A DNA stretch of 64,000 nt from Pseudomonas sp. PA27(2017) (GTDB lineage: Bacteria; Pseudomonadota; Gammaproteobacteria; Pseudomonadales; Pseudomonadaceae): NCBI RefSeq assembly GCF_001945445.1, contig NZ_MSXW01000021.1, positions 23,277-87,276 on the forward strand, written 5' to 3'. Numbering within the stretch: position 1 is the stretch's first letter; each line of letters starts with the position of its first letter. Both the position numbers and the translations under genes were made by a program. This document shows, piece after piece, positions 62,221 to 64,000 of the stretch. The notes below the pieces were generated by a model. The model was not told the origin of the DNA. It was given only the letters and a program-made list of their open reading frames with translations, and made no database searches.

Positions 62221-62589
62221 ATGGCAAAGCGTTACGAACTCTCCGACGCATCGTGGGAATTGATCAAGGATCTGGTTTCTCCAGAGCAGAAGATGGGTCG
62301 CCCACGCAGTGATGATCGTCTGGTACTCCACGCAATCCTGTGGATCCTCTGCTCGGGCGCTGCCTGGCGTGATCTGCCGGAACGCTTTGGGCCTTGGTCG
62401 ACGGTGTATCAGCGTTTTCGTGACTGGCGCGACGACGGTACGTTCGACCGGATACTGGAGCGCTTGCACATCCGATTAAACCGGGAGGGACTGATTGATC
62501 TGGACACCTGGATGATCGATTCCACTGCGATACGTGCAACCCGAGCCTCTTCAGGCGCCGGGAAAAAAGGGGGCCTGAAGAACCGCTAG
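62221..62589 (+). CDS. IS5-family transposase, N-terminal frame
   Basis: 122 residues. DUF4096-type DNA-binding start (YELSDASWELIKDLVSPEQK), then the first catalytic Asp in WMIDSTAIRA. The frame ends at TAG 62587-62589. An A6G run (62563-62569) lies just before the end; a -1 shift there joins it to the second frame through about 12 sense codons (reading EKRGPEEPLDHALGRS). The fused protein would be about 280 residues with full DDE motif. Confidence 0.88.
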   Translation: MAKRYELSDASWELIKDLVSPEQKMGRPRSDDRLVLHAILWILCSGAAWRDLPERFGPWSTVYQRFRDWRDDGTFDRILERLHIRLNREGLIDLDTWMIDSTAIRATRASSGAGKKGGLKNR

Positions 62590-62597
62590 ATCATGCT

Positions 62598-63074
62598 TTG
62601 GGGCGTAGTCGAGGCGGCCTTACTACCAAGATTCACATGATCTGTGACGCCAATGGTGTTCCATTACGCTTCATTCTTTCGCCGGGGCAAACCAGCGATA
62701 TCGCTCATGCCCAGCCGTTGCTGGATCAGGTGCGAATTCCCGGTAAGCCGGGGCGTCCACGCAAACGCAGTCGCTGGTTACTGGCTGACAAAGGCTATGA
62801 CGCGCAACACCTGCGCCATTACTGCGACCGCTACCGAATACAGCCGGTGATCCCGCTGCGTGCCATGCCCCGCAAGCCTCGGCCTGGCCTGCCCCGGCTC
62901 TTTGATCGTCCAAAGTATCGACAGCGAAACATCATTGAGCGGATGTTTGGCTGGCTGAAAGAGAACCGCAGAATAGGCACTCGCTACGACAAGCTGGCGA
63001 GAAGCTTTTCAGCCATGGTCACGCTGGCCTGCAGCCTGCGTTGCATGCGTCAGTACTTTTCGTACAAAACCTAG
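62598..63074 (+). CDS. IS5-family transposase, C-terminal frame
   Basis: 158 residues from TTG, but probably made only as part of the -1 frameshift fusion. It holds the second Asp (LLADKGYDAQHLR) and the Glu of the DDE triad in the Y-R-E-K-type box (NIIERMFGWLKENRRIG). The stop codon TAG lies at the very end of the right terminal repeat. Confidence 0.85.
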   Translation: MGRSRGGLTTKIHMICDANGVPLRFILSPGQTSDIAHAQPLLDQVRIPGKPGRPRKRSRWLLADKGYDAQHLRHYCDRYRIQPVIPLRAMPRKPRPGLPRLFDRPKYRQRNIIERMFGWLKENRRIGTRYDKLARSFSAMVTLACSLRCMRQYFSYKT

Positions 63075-63080
63075 CTAAGG

Positions 63081-63581
63081 TTACGCAGCACCAGCCCGAC
63101 GTTTTTTGAACTGCTCGAAACGATCTCTATACGAAAACATGTAGTCGAGGATCGCGTTTGTGAATTCGATTGTGTCCTTGGCATCAGGCTGCTCGATGGA
63201 AACTCCAACCCCATGGGCGGCCTCGTTTCCAACAACTCGTAGAGCATCAGACCACTCGAATAAGCGTTCGTCGATGAGCCCGTCGTCCTTCATCCTCCTC
63301 AACGATGCGCTCAGGTTTCTCTCTTTGACGCCATGCTGAGCGCAAACTCCTTCGATTGTCTTGCGACACATTATCGCTGACGCTGTATAGGCTTGAGTGC
63401 GATAACACGCACAAGCTTCCTCAAAAGCAGCACGGATCTCTGCAGGTGCATTTGGGTTGACCCGTACATCTGTCTGCGGGAAGACGACGAAAGGTGTGTC
63501 CCATTTGTCGCCTTCAGCCAAATTTCCGATATTGGTCTGACGAACCAATATTGGCGACATGCAGCCCGTGCATGAAAGCAA
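63081..63581 (-). CDS. DUF4145 protein, probably 5'-truncated
   Basis: 166 residues from TTG 63581; the frame stays open to a stop at 63615-63617 inside the IS3 border. The C-terminal domain (AFEEACACYRTQAYTASAIMCRKTIEGVCAQHG ... GNEAAHG) is typical of DUF4145, found in phage-defence and restriction-related proteins and as a stand-alone. The start region has one CxxC (SCTGC), which is usually the second half of a zinc-binding N-terminus, so the first ~30-60 residues seem lost to the IS3 insertion. The codon usage is lower in GC than the neighbouring core genes. Confidence 0.65.
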   Translation of the reverse strand: MLSCTGCMSPILVRQTNIGNLAEGDKWDTPFVVFPQTDVRVNPNAPAEIRAAFEEACACYRTQAYTASAIMCRKTIEGVCAQHGVKERNLSASLRRMKDDGLIDERLFEWSDALRVVGNEAAHGVGVSIEQPDAKDTIEFTNAILDYMFSYRDRFEQFKKRRAGAA

Positions 63582-63604
63582 AGTGTATAGGCAAGAAGGT
63601 GGTC

Positions 63605-64000
63605 TGTCCCGGAGCTAGTGGACAGGTAGTTAAGAGCGACTGCTCGTATTTCGCCGCTCAAATTCCATCGGACTGAGATAGCCCAGTGTCGAGTGGCGGC
63701 GGCGGTGATTGTAAAAGCGGATGTAGTCGAACAGGTCGGTTTTCGCCTCCTGGTAGCTGGCGTAGCGGGTCAGGTACACCCGTTCGGTCTTCAGCGAACG
63801 AAAGAAGCTCTCCATCGCTGCGTTGTCCCAGCAGTTCCCCGGGCGCGAATGACTGGGCACGATGCGATGTCGCCGCAGCAAGGCCTGGTAATCGTACGCG
63901 CAGTATTGGCTGCCACGATCCGAGTGCAGCAGTACCTCGGTTTGCGGCTGTCGGCGAGCCACGGCCATCTCCAGCGCGGCGTGTACCAGAGCCTGCTGCA
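63605..64000 (-). mobile_element. IS3-family element, right end (partial)
   Basis: The transposase frame 63630-64000 and a short tail to about 63605. A small inverted TGTCC...GGACA pair occurs at 63605-63624. The exact border is uncertain because the other end is outside the window. Confidence 0.65.
63630..64000 (-). CDS. IS3-family transposase OrfB, C-terminal part
   Basis: At least 122 residues, open to the right edge (start outside). The integrase-core signatures HSDRGSQY (second Asp) and NCWDNAAMESFFRSLKTE (catalytic Glu) are followed by FYNHRRRHSTLGYLSP at the C-terminus. This is the rve/DDE domain of IS3-group OrfB. The N-terminal helix-turn-helix and OrfA lie beyond 64000. Confidence 0.9.
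   Translation of the reverse strand, partial: QQALVHAALEMAVARRQPQTEVLLHSDRGSQYCAYDYQALLRRHRIVPSHSRPGNCWDNAAMESFFRSLKTERVYLTRYASYQEAKTDLFDYIRFYNHRRRHSTLGYLSPMEFERRNTSSRS

Larger units (their letters stand above)
62158..63075 (+). mobile_element. complete IS5-family insertion sequence
   Basis: Near-perfect terminal inverted repeats of ~20 bp: CTAGGTTTTGTACGAAAAGT at 62159-62178 and its exact complement at 63055-63074 (matching outward to 62158/63075). Length ~918 bp. Two transposase frames are linked by a -1 frameshift, the layout of the IS427 group of IS5. CTAG at both ends is palindromic, so I cannot tell a target duplication from element ends. Confidence 0.88.

Overview
The window is a chromosomal segment of a high-GC gammaproteobacterium that I read as a Pseudomonas. 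The evidence is gene content and order: algU-mucA-mucB-mucD next to a divergent nadB, then lepA-lepB-DUF4845-rnc-era-recO-pdxJ, the glpFKRD and braCDEFG operons, an AsrA-type Lon protease beside a PruR-like regulator, and REP-type repeats. It is nearly all core genome except the last ~2 kb.

Layout. 1-6.1 kb: end of a YgfX-like gene, nadB, and the AlgU (sigma-22) envelope-stress operon, which has no mucC and ends in a 14-bp tandem repeat plus a strong terminator. 6.3-12.5 kb: the lepA-to-pdxJ translation, secretion and RNA-processing cluster. 12.5-18.6 kb: two LysR regulators (one MetR), the cmoAB tRNA-modification pair, a chagasin-like inhibitor lipoprotein, a DHCW-motif cupin and an exported hydrolase. 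18.5-23.8 kb: the glycerol operon with candidate GlpR operators. 23.9-33.4 kb: YbaK, a periplasmic binding protein, PhzF, argF with an overlapping orphan ABC ATPase, a molybdopterin oxidoreductase, grxD, trmO, DUF1456, a pseudouridine-synthase-like protein without its catalytic Asp, and a 28-residue membrane peptide. 33.6-38.5 kb: branched-chain amino acid ABC transporter. 38.8-47.6 kb: small DUF genes, a hydroxypyruvate-isomerase-like gene, opgGH for periplasmic glucans with an upstream membrane acyltransferase, and an MFS transporter.

47.7-56 kb: asrA and the PruR-like regulator, then a tight four-gene operon (51236-55500) encoding a periplasmic cupredoxin-like protein, a Cache-like/HAMP/GGDEF/EAL membrane protein whose GGDEF half looks dead, a DUF3034 outer-membrane-like protein and a truncated-globin lipoprotein. 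This is the best candidate here for an undescribed system: a periplasmic copper, redox or gas sensor that controls c-di-GMP breakdown. An ElaA acetyltransferase and a MITE/REP-rich spacer follow.

56.5-61.6 kb: the SOS mutasome operon imuA-imuB-dnaE2 behind a clear LexA box. 61.9-64 kb: tRNA-Ser(CGA), then mobile DNA: a complete IS5-family element with a frameshifted transposase, a DUF4145 gene probably cut at its 5' end, and the 3' part of an IS3-family element that leaves the window.

The six-frame track contains many long antisense ORFs typical of high-GC DNA; I left these out. I see no rRNA and no CRISPR array. All family assignments are from reading motifs and lengths, not from database searches.
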